Shown here piece by piece: positions 50,406 to 58,747 of a DNA stretch of 64,000 nucleotides. The notes under the pieces were generated by a model. It was not told where the DNA came from, did no database searches, and saw only the letters and a program-made list of their open reading frames with translations. Position 1 is the first letter of the stretch. Every line of letters starts with the position of its first letter. The position numbers and the translations under genes were made by a program. Origin of the DNA: Solirubrobacter taibaiensis (GTDB lineage: Bacteria; Actinomycetota; Thermoleophilia; Solirubrobacterales; Solirubrobacteraceae); the NCBI GenBank assembly GCA_027587225.1, contig JAPDDQ010000035.1, forward strand, positions 1 through 64,000, in the 5' to 3' direction.

Positions 50406-50438
50406 GAACCTAAAGAGGGACTGTCCCTCTTTAGGTTC
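50406..50438. repeat. Interspersed palindrome copy 4, at the stop of the repeat-protein gene
   Basis: 33 bases with 16-base perfect arms (left arm GAACCTAAAGAGGGAC) around one unpaired T. The TAA stop of the gene at 50,431 lies inside the right arm. Only 203 bases separate it from copy 3, and the inner core AAAGAGGGACTGTCCCTCTTT is the same in both. Confidence 0.92.
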
Positions 50439-52095
50439 GGAAGGCGGCGCGGGCGACGGTGTGCCGGCCGTGCACGTCGGTCGCGACCACCTTGACGCGG
50501 TAGCGCCGCCCGGCGGCGAGGGCGAACTTCAGCCGGACGTCGCCGCGCTGCACGGCGGGCAGTTCGATCGTGCCGGGCGCAGCGCGCCAGCCGTGTGCGG
50601 TGCGACGCTCGAACGTCACGCGCAGCTTCGCCGGAGCGGAAAGCCGCAGGGCGATCCGCGAGCCCACGCGCAACCGCGTGATCTCGGGCGCGTCGGGCAC
50701 GGACGCGCGCGGGCGCAGCGTGACCGGCGCAACCGGTGCGCTCGCGGGTGACGAATCGCTCGGCAAGGCGGCGACCGGCGCGCTGGGACCGGCCGACACC
50801 GCCGGCTCGTCGGCCGGCGCCACCGGCGGGGCGATGAATCGGCGGGCCTGCAACGTCACCGTGCCGGCGGTCGGGCGTTGCCAGACAACCAGCGCGTCGC
50901 CGCGGGGGCCGACGGCGAGCTCGGGCGCGTCGGCGTCGGTGGCGCCGGACAGGACGGTCGGGCCGGTGCCCCAGGTGCCGTCGAAACGGCGGGCCTCGAT
51001 CGTCGACGGGGCGCCCGGGCGGCGCCACGCGACGGTCGCGCGGCCGGCCTTGTCGACGGCGACCGAGGGTGACCAGGCGTTGGTCGACGGATTGGAGAGC
51101 GTCGCGGCCGGGTCCCAACGGTCACCGGTCCAGCGCCGCGCGCGCACGACGAACTTGCCGTCGGACTGCGCGTACCAGACGACGGTGACCGCGCCGCCGG
51201 GCGCGACCGCGAGCTGCGGCGCGTAGGCGGTGCCGACCTTGGGCGAGAGCAGCGCCGGAGCGCCCCAAGCGCCGTCGAAACGCCGGCTCTGGACGGTGGT
51301 GCCCGACGCGTCCGTCGCACTCCAGACGGCGCTGACGACACCGGTTTCGTCGACGCCGAGCCGCACGCCCGAAGCGGTCTCGCCCGTCGCCGACACGCGC
51401 GTCGCCACGGCGGGCCAGCGCTCCTTGGCCGCGTCGTAGCGCTTGGTCTCGATCGCGCCGCCGGCCTGCCAGGCCACGGTGGCGACGCCGCCGGCATCGA
51501 CCTGCACCGCCGGCAACTCGGCGCCGCCCGTGTCGGACGAGAGCGCGGCGGACGCCGACTCCCAGGCGCTCGCGGTCGCGTCGTAGCGGCGCGCGCGGAT
51601 CACGCCATCGGCGCGCCAGACCACGAACGCGTCGCCATCGGCCTCGAAGGCCAACGCCGGCTGGGTGGAGTCCTCGTCGCCGACGGACACCGTCGCGGCC
51701 GTGGACTCCCACGCACCGGCCTGGCGGTCGAAGCGGCGCGCCTGCACCGTCCACCGCTCACCGACCCGGCGCTCCCAGAGCACCAGCGCGTTCCCGGCGC
51801 GGTCCATCACCACGACCGGCTTGCGGGTCGTGCCGGTCGGCAACGAGAGCTCGCGGACCGGCGTCTCCCACACGCCCGCCGCCGCGTCGTAGCGCCGCGC
51901 GCGGATCACCGACCGGGCGCCCGACGGCGCGTCCCAGACGGCGAGGCCGTTGCCGGCGTCGTCGACGGCGACGTCGTGGTCGACCTCCATCGTCGCCACG
52001 GTCTGCAGGTCCGCGACCCCGGGCGCCCAGTCGGCGCGCGCCGGAGCGGCCGCCACCAGCAGCGTGCTCGCCGCGAGCAGGACGGCCCGCCTCAC
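50431..52095 (-). CDS. Secreted beta-propeller-like repeat protein
   Basis: A 554-residue exported protein. The signal peptide is MRRAVLLAASTLLVAAAPARA. Eight repeats follow, each with a VDxxGxAxVVWxA strand and a following RARRYDxxxxxW segment, for example VAVDDAGNGLAVWD, VAVDKAGRATVAWRR and LAVGPRGDALVVWQ. A Pro/Ala/Ser linker (about 430-470) joins a C-terminal beta domain ending VKVVATDVHGRHTVARAAFRT. The fold is probably a propeller used for surface binding; no enzyme motif was seen. The stop codon is supplied by an interspersed palindrome. The start overlaps the stop of the upstream small exported protein gene. Confidence 0.8.
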   Translation of the reverse strand: MRRAVLLAASTLLVAAAPARADWAPGVADLQTVATMEVDHDVAVDDAGNGLAVWDAPSGARSVIRARRYDAAAGVWETPVRELSLPTGTTRKPVVVMDRAGNALVLWERRVGERWTVQARRFDRQAGAWESTAATVSVGDEDSTQPALAFEADGDAFVVWRADGVIRARRYDATASAWESASAALSSDTGGAELPAVQVDAGGVATVAWQAGGAIETKRYDAAKERWPAVATRVSATGETASGVRLGVDETGVVSAVWSATDASGTTVQSRRFDGAWGAPALLSPKVGTAYAPQLAVAPGGAVTVVWYAQSDGKFVVRARRWTGDRWDPAATLSNPSTNAWSPSVAVDKAGRATVAWRRPGAPSTIEARRFDGTWGTGPTVLSGATDADAPELAVGPRGDALVVWQRPTAGTVTLQARRFIAPPVAPADEPAVSAGPSAPVAALPSDSSPASAPVAPVTLRPRASVPDAPEITRLRVGSRIALRLSAPAKLRVTFERRTAHGWRAAPGTIELPAVQRGDVRLKFALAAGRRYRVKVVATDVHGRHTVARAAFRT

Positions 52096-52511
52096 GACTG
52101 CACCGACACGAAGAAGGAGTGGTAGCTGGGCTGCGCCCCGCTCGGGTCGTGGAGCGAGACCCGGACCTGCTTGCCGGCGCAGAGCCCGTTCACCGGCCGG
52201 ATCGCCACCGTCGCGACACGAGGCCAGGCGCCCGACGTCACCTGGACGTTGCGCGGCTCGGACTTGAGCCCGTCGAGGCAGATCGTGTTGTCGGCGGCGA
52301 ACGTGACGTTGGCCTTCTCGATGCCCGACCCGCGATCGACCTCGATGTGCGGCACGCCGCCCTGACGCATGAAGAAGATCGAGGCGTACGCCGGCGTCGC
52401 GCCGCCCGACGGGGCCGGCGCGACGATGGTGTTGGCGGCGTAGGACGTGCCGCCGAGGGAGATGAACAGTGCGAGTAACGCGATCGGGTTCGTTCTCAGG
52501 TGCTTGAGCAT
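52092..52511 (-). CDS. Small exported protein with the Thermoleophilia NPxAxLALFxxLGGTSYAA leader
   Basis: A 139-residue protein. Its N-terminus LKHLRTNPIALLALFISLGG then TSYAA is an export signal seen on many secreted proteins of Solirubrobacter-like bacteria. The mature part is beta-rich with two Cys (ICLDG, LCAGK). ATG 52,511 was chosen because the leader starts there; the longer in-frame extension is the shadow of the MFS gene. It overlaps that gene by 16 bases and the repeat-protein gene by four. No catalytic motif was found. Confidence 0.75.
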   Translation of the reverse strand: MLKHLRTNPIALLALFISLGGTSYAANTIVAPAPSGGATPAYASIFFMRQGGVPHIEVDRGSGIEKANVTFAADNTICLDGLKSEPRNVQVTSGAWPRVATVAIRPVNGLCAGKQVRVSLHDPSGAQPSYHSFFVSVQS

Positions 52512-53887
52512 GCTCCTATGACGGACGCGCGCCGCAACCCCGGAAGCGCTGTGGCCGTCACGACGAGCCCGAGCACGACCGCGGCAACCGGGACGAACAG
52601 CGCGGCTTGGAACCCGTCGAGCAGCGCCGCCTGAGACGAACCGTTCGTGGCCGCCACGTTGACCGCGGCGACGACGGCGAGCCCGACCGCCGCGCCGAAC
52701 TGCAGCGACACGTACTGCAGCCCGCTCGCGAGGCCTTGCTCGGCCTCGGCGATCCCGTCGGTGGCGACGATCATCAGCGTCCCGAACGTGAGCGCGAACG
52801 CCACGCCCACGAGCAGGATCGTCGGCAGCATCTGCAGGTACGTCCAGTCCGGCCCGAGCGGCAGGAAGAGCGCGTAGCCGACGACGGCCAGCGCCATGCC
52901 CGCGCCGATCACGGGCAGCTTGCCGAAGCGCTCGACCAGCCGTGGCGTGAGCGTCGGCGCGAGGATCGCGTCGATCCCCAGCACCATCAGGGCGAGCCCG
53001 GTCTCCACCGACGACCACCCCCGCAGCTCCTGCAGGTACAGCACGGCGACGAACTGGAACGCGACGAACGCGCCGATGAAGAACATCGTGCCGACGTTCG
53101 CGCGCACGAGCGAGGCCGAGCGCAGGATGCCGAGCCGCACGAGCGGTGCCGCCGCGCGCCGTTCGATCACGACGAACGCGGCGAGCAGCGCGGCGCTCCC
53201 GACCAACCCGAGCAGCGTGGGCGCAAGCGAGACGTCCGGCGCGCGCACGACGGTGAAGACGAGCAGGATCATCGCGCCGGTGAGGCTCAACGCGCCGCCC
53301 AGATCGAACGCGCCGCGCTCTGCCGTCGGCGTGTCGCGCGGAACCACCCGCCACGCCACCACCAACAACAGTGAAGCCATGACGACGGGCGCGAAGAACA
53401 CCCACCGCCACCCGATCGCCGTCAACAGCCCGCCGACGACCATGCCGAGCGAGAACCCGGCCGCCGCCACGCCCGCGTAGACGAGCAGCGCACGGTTGCG
53501 CTCGGAACCCTCCGGAAAGCTCGATGTGATGATCGACAGCCCGGCGGGCGCCATGAACCCGGCCGCGACGCCGGTGACGAACCGCGCGACGATCAGCAGC
53601 GCACCGCTGTCGGCGATCCCGCCCAGCCCGGAGAACACGACGAACACGGCCATCCAGGCCAGGAACATCCGGCGCCGGCCGAGCAGGTCGGCGGCGCGCC
53701 CGCCGAGCAGGACGAACCCGCCGTAGCCGAGCACGTAGGCGCTCACGATCCACTGCAGCTCGCTGGTCGACAGCCCGAGCTCGGCGCGGATCGACGGGAG
53801 CGCGACGCCCATCATCGAGACGTCGACGCCCTCCATGAACACCGCCCCGGACAACACCAACAGCAACGCGATTCGAGATCTGGTCAC
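52496..53887 (-). CDS. MFS transporter, DHA2-like drug exporter
   Basis: A 463-residue polytopic permease with 12-14 hydrophobic helices. The early helix and loop FMEGVDVSMMGVALPSIRAELGLSTSELQWIVSAYVLGYGGFVLLGGRAADLLGRRRMF match the drug:H+ antiporter families. The GTG at 53,887 has GAAGGAG five bases upstream; an ATG at 53,905 is an alternative. It is divergent from an HxlR regulator gene, which likely controls it. The substrate is unknown. Confidence 0.9.
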   Translation of the reverse strand: MTRSRIALLLVLSGAVFMEGVDVSMMGVALPSIRAELGLSTSELQWIVSAYVLGYGGFVLLGGRAADLLGRRRMFLAWMAVFVVFSGLGGIADSGALLIVARFVTGVAAGFMAPAGLSIITSSFPEGSERNRALLVYAGVAAAGFSLGMVVGGLLTAIGWRWVFFAPVVMASLLLVVAWRVVPRDTPTAERGAFDLGGALSLTGAMILLVFTVVRAPDVSLAPTLLGLVGSAALLAAFVVIERRAAAPLVRLGILRSASLVRANVGTMFFIGAFVAFQFVAVLYLQELRGWSSVETGLALMVLGIDAILAPTLTPRLVERFGKLPVIGAGMALAVVGYALFLPLGPDWTYLQMLPTILLVGVAFALTFGTLMIVATDGIAEAEQGLASGLQYVSLQFGAAVGLAVVAAVNVAATNGSSQAALLDGFQAALFVPVAAVVLGLVVTATALPGLRRASVIGACSST

Positions 53888-53918
53888 AGGGTCTCCTTCA
53901 TCCACGGTTACTTCTTGT

Positions 53919-53932
53919 TAGTGACCGCACTA
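53919..53932. promoter_or_regulatory. Candidate HxlR operator between the MFS and hxlR genes
   Basis: Inverted repeat TAGTG-ACCG-CACTA in the short divergent gap in front of both genes. Placement suits a repressor site; binding is inferred only. Confidence 0.45.
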
Positions 53933-53951
53933 TGCGTCACCATTCGCCGCA

Positions 53952-54401
53952 ATGGAAGAAGGCACTTTCGAGTCACTCGGTTCCTGCTGCGATACCTCCC
54001 ACAACGATGCTCACCAGTGGGATACGCGTGAGGACTGCGAGGTCCGCCAGATCCTGGACCGGATCGCGGACAAGTGGTCGCTGCTCGCGATCGCCCTGCT
54101 CGAAGGCCGGACGCTGCGCTTCAACGAGCTGCGGCGCGAGATCGACGGCATCTCCCAGCGGATGCTCTCGGTCACGCTGCGCCAGCTCGAGCGCGACGGC
54201 CTCGTGACCCGCACCGTCTATCCGGTCGTGCCGCCGCGCGTGGAGTACGCGCTCACGCCGCTCGGCGCGAGCCTGCACTCGACGGTCCAGGCGCTCGTCA
54301 CGTGGACCGAGTCGCACCAGGACCAGGTCGCCGCGGCGCGCGCGCACTACGACGCGCGCGACGACCAGGTCATGGCGAGCGTCCCGCCCTCCGGCGTCTG
54401 A
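53952..54401 (+). CDS. HxlR-family transcriptional regulator
   Basis: A 149-residue winged-helix regulator. CEVRQILDRIADKWSLLAIALLEGRTLRFNELRREIDGISQRMLSVTLRQLERDGLVTRTVYPVVPPRVEYALTPLG-type sequence is diagnostic of HxlR. The N-terminal part contains two adjacent Cys (SCCDTSH) and a further Cys (DCEV), which in related regulators sense reactive electrophiles or oxidants. That is a possibility only here. It is divergent from the MFS transporter. Its 3' end overlaps a convergent gene by 55 bases. Confidence 0.92.
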   Translation: MEEGTFESLGSCCDTSHNDAHQWDTREDCEVRQILDRIADKWSLLAIALLEGRTLRFNELRREIDGISQRMLSVTLRQLERDGLVTRTVYPVVPPRVEYALTPLGASLHSTVQALVTWTESHQDQVAAARAHYDARDDQVMASVPPSGV

Positions 54402-54847
54402 TCCCAGCGCGCGGCGGCGTTGCGCAACTGCGCGCCGACGAGCTCGAACGCCTCGCGCGTGATCGGGACCGCCCAGCGCTCCCCCGTCCGGATCGGCGCC
54501 CCTTCGAGCAGCGCGTCGACGACGGCGCGCACGACCACCTCGGACTGACGCAGCGTCTCACCGGCAGCGTCCGTGATCGCCCACGCCTTCTTCTCCGCGT
54601 GCGGGGGCTTCTTGCCGCCCACGAACTTGGCGTTCTGCACGAGCCCGCCGGCCGCGAGCGTGCCCCACAGCCCGCGCTGCAGTCCGAAGGCCTGCTCGCA
54701 CAGCACGTGCGCGATGTCGTGCGGGACGCGCACGCCACCGCCGAGCTTGTTGTAGGAGCCACCCTGCAGCTTCAGCACGGCGCCGTCGGGACGCGTGAAC
54801 GTCGAGTGGTAGCGGCCGCGGGGTTCTCTGACGAACGTGATGATCAA
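54347..54847 (-). CDS. Hypothetical protein with a PHDxxH motif
   Basis: A 166-residue protein starting IITFVREPRGRYHSTFTRPDG, with GVRVPHDIAHVLCEQAFGLQRGLWGTLAAGG in the middle. This His-Asp-x-x-His segment recurs in short actinobacterial hypothetical proteins and could bind metal. The TTG at 54,847 overlaps the ogt stop (TTGA), the same coupling seen elsewhere. Longer in-frame starts would lie inside ogt. Function unknown. Confidence 0.6.
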   Translation of the reverse strand: MIITFVREPRGRYHSTFTRPDGAVLKLQGGSYNKLGGGVRVPHDIAHVLCEQAFGLQRGLWGTLAAGGLVQNAKFVGGKKPPHAEKKAWAITDAAGETLRQSEVVVRAVVDALLEGAPIRTGERWAVPITREAFELVGAQLRNAAARWDQTPEGGTLAMTWSSRAS

Positions 54848-55329
54848 GCGAAGAGCGTCTGCTGGGTGAAACCGGGCGCGCGCTCGATCTCCAGCATCCG
54901 CCGCTTCGTCGCGATCCCGCCGGGCGCCGAGAAGCCGTGCAGCGCGCCCGTCGATGAGAGCACACGGTGGCACGGCACGACGATCGGGAACGGGTTCGAA
55001 CCCATCGCCCGCCCCACGGCCTGAGCCCCGCCGGGCGAGCCGACCGCCCGCGCGAGGTCCCCGTACGTGCAGAGCTCACCTGGGCCGACGAGCCGCGCCT
55101 GCGCGTACACGCCCGCGGCGAACGCCTCCACACCGGTGAGATCCAGCGGCACCTCGCGCAGGTCACGCGGCTCACCCTCGAGCAGCGCCACGATCCCCGC
55201 GACCGCCTCGCGCACGAACTCCGGCGGCTCTTCGCCGGAAGTACCCCCGCCGAGAATCGACACGCGCGTCAGCCCAGTAGGACTCCAGCTGATCCCACAC
55301 GCGCCGATCGCCGTCTCGAACCGCAACAC
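54844..55329 (-). CDS. ogt: Methylated-DNA-protein-cysteine methyltransferase Ogt
   Basis: Suicide repair protein that removes methyl groups from O6-methylguanine. It has 161 residues. The active site is IVVPCHRVLSSTGALHGFSAPGG with acceptor Cys120. VYAQARLVGPGELCTYGDLARAVGSPGGAQAVGRAMGSNP carries the helix-turn-helix and the Arg finger. The N-terminal domain is short. It is translationally coupled to the downstream hypothetical gene. Confidence 0.95.
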   Translation of the reverse strand: MLRFETAIGACGISWSPTGLTRVSILGGGTSGEEPPEFVREAVAGIVALLEGEPRDLREVPLDLTGVEAFAAGVYAQARLVGPGELCTYGDLARAVGSPGGAQAVGRAMGSNPFPIVVPCHRVLSSTGALHGFSAPGGIATKRRMLEIERAPGFTQQTLFA

Positions 55330-55339
55330 CCCGCGGAGA

Positions 55340-56446
55340 TTACCCCGCGATGGCGACGGCTTCCTGAGCCATGGTCTCCTCCACGGCGCGCTGCAGCATC
55401 AGCTCGACGCCGCCGTCGGCCGCGTTCGCACGCTGGCGCCCGGCGCCGTTCCCGCGCTCGAGCAGCCGGTGGACGAGCATCAGCTCCTCCCAGCAACCGA
55501 GGTCGGCGGCGTAGGCGCTCGCGATCGCGACGGCGTGCAGCGCCACCTCACGCACCGGCCGCAGCGTGCCGTTGAGCAGCAGCTGCCCGTCGAGCCCGTC
55601 GCGGGTGGCGCGGAAGCTCAACTCGCGCAGCGCCTCCGGCCCGGGCAGCCGGCGCGGCGGCGAGCTCGCCTCGTGCACGGCCAGGCAGTGCACGAGCGAG
55701 ACGAGCGCGACGAGGTCCTCGAGCGAAGATTGCGCGTCCAGCACCCGGATCTCCAGCGTGCCGAACCGCGGGTGCGGGCGCAGGTCCCACCACAGGTAGC
55801 TGTCGTCCGGGAACTCGCCGAGCGCCCGCAGCTCCTCCACCGTCGCCACGTAGTCGGCGTAGCCGTCGAGCGCGCGCGGCATCCCGGAGCGCGGGAGCGA
55901 GTTGCAGATCACCGAGCGCGCGCTGGCGAGGCCGGAGTCGCGCCCGTACAGGTAGGGCGAGTTCGCGCCCAGCGCTTGCAGCAGCGGGATCCAGCCGCGC
56001 ATCCCGTTGGCGGCGCGGATCGCGGTCTCGCCGTCGGGCATGCCCACGTGCACGTGCACGCCGCAGTGCGGCGTCTGGCGCATCAAGGACCGCAGGCTGC
56101 GATCGATCAGCTCGTAGCGCTCGCCGCCGCGCAGGTGCACGTCGCCGTACGCGCCCAGCGGATGGACGCCGGCGCCGAGCAACGGCGTCACCTCGCCCAG
56201 CTCTGCCCGCAGCGCACCGAGCACGCCGATGGCCTCGCCGGCGTCGTCGCACACCGGGGTCCGCAGCTCCAGCACGCCGTCGGTGACCTCACCGGTCACC
56301 AGTTCGGGCGCGATCCCGGCCCGGTCGAGGAGCTCCTCAGTACCCCCGCGCGGCAGCAGCGTGTCGGGGTGAACCGCGATCAGCTCTTCCTCGACCCCGA
56401 GGCTGTAGCGGTCGGATCCCTTGAAAGTCAGTCTCGTGTTCGGCAT
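55340..56446 (-). CDS. Carboxylate-amine ligase, glutamate-cysteine ligase 2 (YbdK) family
   Basis: A 368-residue GCS2-family ligase. YSLGVEEELIAVHPDTLLP is the ATP/metal site, LELRTPVCDDAGEAI follows, then PHCGVHVHVGMPDGETAIRAANGMRGWIPLLQALGANSPYL and WWDLRPHPRFGTLEIRVLDAQSSLEDLVAL. It is more like the standard YbdK proteins than the paralogue at 39,238-40,314, since it keeps the HVHVG block. A role in making gamma-glutamyl compounds is possible. It lies ten bases upstream of ogt. Confidence 0.88.
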   Translation of the reverse strand: MPNTRLTFKGSDRYSLGVEEELIAVHPDTLLPRGGTEELLDRAGIAPELVTGEVTDGVLELRTPVCDDAGEAIGVLGALRAELGEVTPLLGAGVHPLGAYGDVHLRGGERYELIDRSLRSLMRQTPHCGVHVHVGMPDGETAIRAANGMRGWIPLLQALGANSPYLYGRDSGLASARSVICNSLPRSGMPRALDGYADYVATVEELRALGEFPDDSYLWWDLRPHPRFGTLEIRVLDAQSSLEDLVALVSLVHCLAVHEASSPPRRLPGPEALRELSFRATRDGLDGQLLLNGTLRPVREVALHAVAIASAYAADLGCWEELMLVHRLLERGNGAGRQRANAADGGVELMLQRAVEETMAQEAVAIAG

Positions 56447-56511
56447 GCGCGCGGACCCTTTACCCGGCGGCGCGGCTTTTGAACGCGCGTCGTGCGAAAG
56501 GTTGCCGTGAC

Positions 56512-57618
56512 ATGATCGGCGGCGTGCGAGACGGTCATGAAGCGCTTCCTGGGTGGTACCGCACGGCGGCGGCGGCGAGCTGGCGCTTCCTCGTCATCGT
56601 CGCCGCGGCCGGCGTCGTGCTCTGGGGCCTGGTCTACCTGCACGTCGTCGTGCTGCCGATCATCATCGCGCTGTTGGCGAGCACGCTCCTGCTGCCGGTG
56701 GTGCGCTGGCTCAAGAGCAAGGGCGCGCCCGACGCGCTCGCCGCCGCGGGCGCGATGCTCGCCGCGTTCCTACTCGTCGCCGCGATCGTGACCGCGATCG
56801 CGCCCTCGGTCGGGGACCAGTTCAGCGAACTGCGCCCGCAGGCGGAGAACGGCCTGCGCGAGGCCACGGACGTGCTCGCGGAGCCGCCGTTCAACCTCAG
56901 CGAGACGGAGATCCAGGACCGGGTCGACGAGGCGATCGCGAAGCTGCGCGAGAACAGCGGGCCCCTCGCCCGCGGGCTGTCCAGCGGCGCCGTCATCCTC
57001 GGCGAGGTCCTCACGGGGCTGCTCGTCGCACTGCTGCTGACGTTCTTCTTCCTCAAGGACGGAGCGCGCATGTGGGGCTACCTGCTGCGCTTCACGGGGC
57101 GTGGCCGCGAGCACGCGGACGAGCTCGGCACCCGGGTCTACGCCGCGCTCTCGGGCTACATCCGGGGCATCGCGCTCGTCGGGCTCGCGGACGCGATCCT
57201 GATCGGCCTCGCGCTGTTGATCATCGGCGTCCCGCTCGTGGTCCCGATCATGGTGATCACGTTCTTCGCCGCGTTCGTGCCGTTGATCGGCGCGTTCCTG
57301 GCCGGGCTCGTCGCCGTGCTGATCGCGCTCGTCTCGGGCGGGCTGCTCGACGCGGCCCTCGTACTCGGCGCGATCATCATCGTCCAGCAGGTCGAAGGGC
57401 ACCTGCTGTACCCGGTGCTGATGGGCCGCACCGTGAACCTGCATCCGGCCGTGATCGTCGTCGCGCTCGCCGCGGGCGGCATCCTGGGCGGGATCGTCGG
57501 CGTGTTCCTCGCCGTCCCGGTGGCAGGCATCGTGTCCGTCGTGCTCGACTACGTGCGCGCCGAGCCGCCACCCGAGTCGCCGGTCGTCGACGAGGACGAG
57601 GCGACGGCTACGGCCTGA
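56512..57618 (+). CDS. AI-2E family transporter (PerM-like membrane protein)
   Basis: A 368-residue membrane protein. Helices near residues 25-65 and 75-105 are followed by a soluble loop with coiled-coil character (QAENGLREATDVLAEPPFNLSETEIQDRVDEAIAKLRE). Further helices follow with the family block VPIMVITFFAAFVPLIGAFLAGLVAVLIALVSGG and QQVEGHLLYPVLMGRTVNLHP. Members export varied small molecules or act in Na+/H+ exchange; the AI-2 role is not general. The ATG at 56,512 or GTG at 56,524 could start it. Confidence 0.92.
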   Translation: MIGGVRDGHEALPGWYRTAAAASWRFLVIVAAAGVVLWGLVYLHVVVLPIIIALLASTLLLPVVRWLKSKGAPDALAAAGAMLAAFLLVAAIVTAIAPSVGDQFSELRPQAENGLREATDVLAEPPFNLSETEIQDRVDEAIAKLRENSGPLARGLSSGAVILGEVLTGLLVALLLTFFFLKDGARMWGYLLRFTGRGREHADELGTRVYAALSGYIRGIALVGLADAILIGLALLIIGVPLVVPIMVITFFAAFVPLIGAFLAGLVAVLIALVSGGLLDAALVLGAIIIVQQVEGHLLYPVLMGRTVNLHPAVIVVALAAGGILGGIVGVFLAVPVAGIVSVVLDYVRAEPPPESPVVDEDEATATA

Positions 57619-58747
57619 ACGCGCCGCGCGGATCGAGCCGCTCGGCGAGCGCCTGGAAGTCCGCCGCGCGCTCGTAGACGCCCGGGGTGAGATGGACCTT
57701 GCCCGGGTGCGGACGCGGGTCGAAGGGCGCGAACGCCGCTTCGATCTCGCGCAGCGCGCCGTCGATCGGCACCTGCTCGAAGGTGAAGTGCACCGCGAGG
57801 GTGTCTCGTCCGTACATCGGGCTCATCCACAGCGTGTCGGCGGCGGCGGTGCGCAGCTCGCTCACGAGCAGGCCGGGGAGCGTGAGTTCGCGCAGCACTT
57901 CGATCGCCTCGCGGGCCCGCGCACGGGGCAGCAGGTACTCGGCCTGCAGCTCGTCGCCCTTGCTCGGCGTGAAGCCCATGCGGAAGTGCGGCAGCCGGTC
58001 CCACCACGGGCCCGGCACGCCGAGCTGGCGCGTGCAGTTGACGGGATCGAGCTCGATGATCGGATGGCGCTCGACGGTGGCGGGCGTCGCGTCGAACAGC
58101 GTGTCCGGCAGCGTGTCGCGGCTCTTGAGCCAGACCATGTCCACGCCTTGCAGCCGCGTGAAGACGCTGACGCTGTAGGCGGCGTCGAACACGTCGGGGA
58201 CGTGCTCCCAGCTGAGGCCCTCGAAGACGCGCTGCTTGACCTCGTAGAACGGCTCGGTGTCGAGCGTGAGCCGCGTGACCACGCCGAGCCGGCCGAGGTG
58301 CACGACCATGCCGTCGAAGTCCGGGTCGCCGCGCTCGGTCTCGACGATGTCGCCCGTGGACGTGACGAGCTGCAGCGCGCGCACCGCCGTGGCCAGGTTG
58401 CCGGTGCCGGACCCGTGCGTGCCGGTGGCGATCGCGCCGGCCACGGAGATGTGCGGGAGCGAGGCGAGGTTGTGCAGCGCCGCGCGCCCCTCCAGGTGCT
58501 CCGCCAGCACGCCGTACGTGAGGCCGGCGTTGAAGCTCACGCAGTCGTCGTCGATCACGACGTCCGCGGGCAGCCCGTCCAGCGTGAGCTGCTCGTCGGC
58601 GTCGGCGAGGTGGTTGAACGTGTGGCCGGAGCCGAGCACCCGCAGGTTCGGTGCGCCGGCGACGATCCGGCGCAGCTCGTCGAGCGTGCGCGGCCGCTGC
58701 ACCTCGCGAGCACGGTAGGTGACGTTGCCCGCCCAGTTGGTGGTCAT
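57608..58747 (-). CDS. FAD-linked alditol/aldonolactone oxidase
   Basis: A 379-residue oxidase of the VAO/PCMH flavoprotein family. The probable covalent FAD attachment is His42 in VLGSGHTFNHLAD. NLASLPHISVAGAIATGTHGSGTGNLATAVRALQLV is the FAD-binding core, and VHFTFEQVPIDGALREIEAAF-type and HPGKVHLTPG segments complete the C-terminal ALO domain. The nearest match in style is alditol (xylitol) oxidase, which yields an aldose and H2O2. The GH31 gene stop overlaps its start by four bases, so the two are co-expressed. Confidence 0.9.
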   Translation of the reverse strand: MTTNWAGNVTYRAREVQRPRTLDELRRIVAGAPNLRVLGSGHTFNHLADADEQLTLDGLPADVVIDDDCVSFNAGLTYGVLAEHLEGRAALHNLASLPHISVAGAIATGTHGSGTGNLATAVRALQLVTSTGDIVETERGDPDFDGMVVHLGRLGVVTRLTLDTEPFYEVKQRVFEGLSWEHVPDVFDAAYSVSVFTRLQGVDMVWLKSRDTLPDTLFDATPATVERHPIIELDPVNCTRQLGVPGPWWDRLPHFRMGFTPSKGDELQAEYLLPRARAREAIEVLRELTLPGLLVSELRTAAADTLWMSPMYGRDTLAVHFTFEQVPIDGALREIEAAFAPFDPRPHPGKVHLTPGVYERAADFQALAERLDPRGAFRP

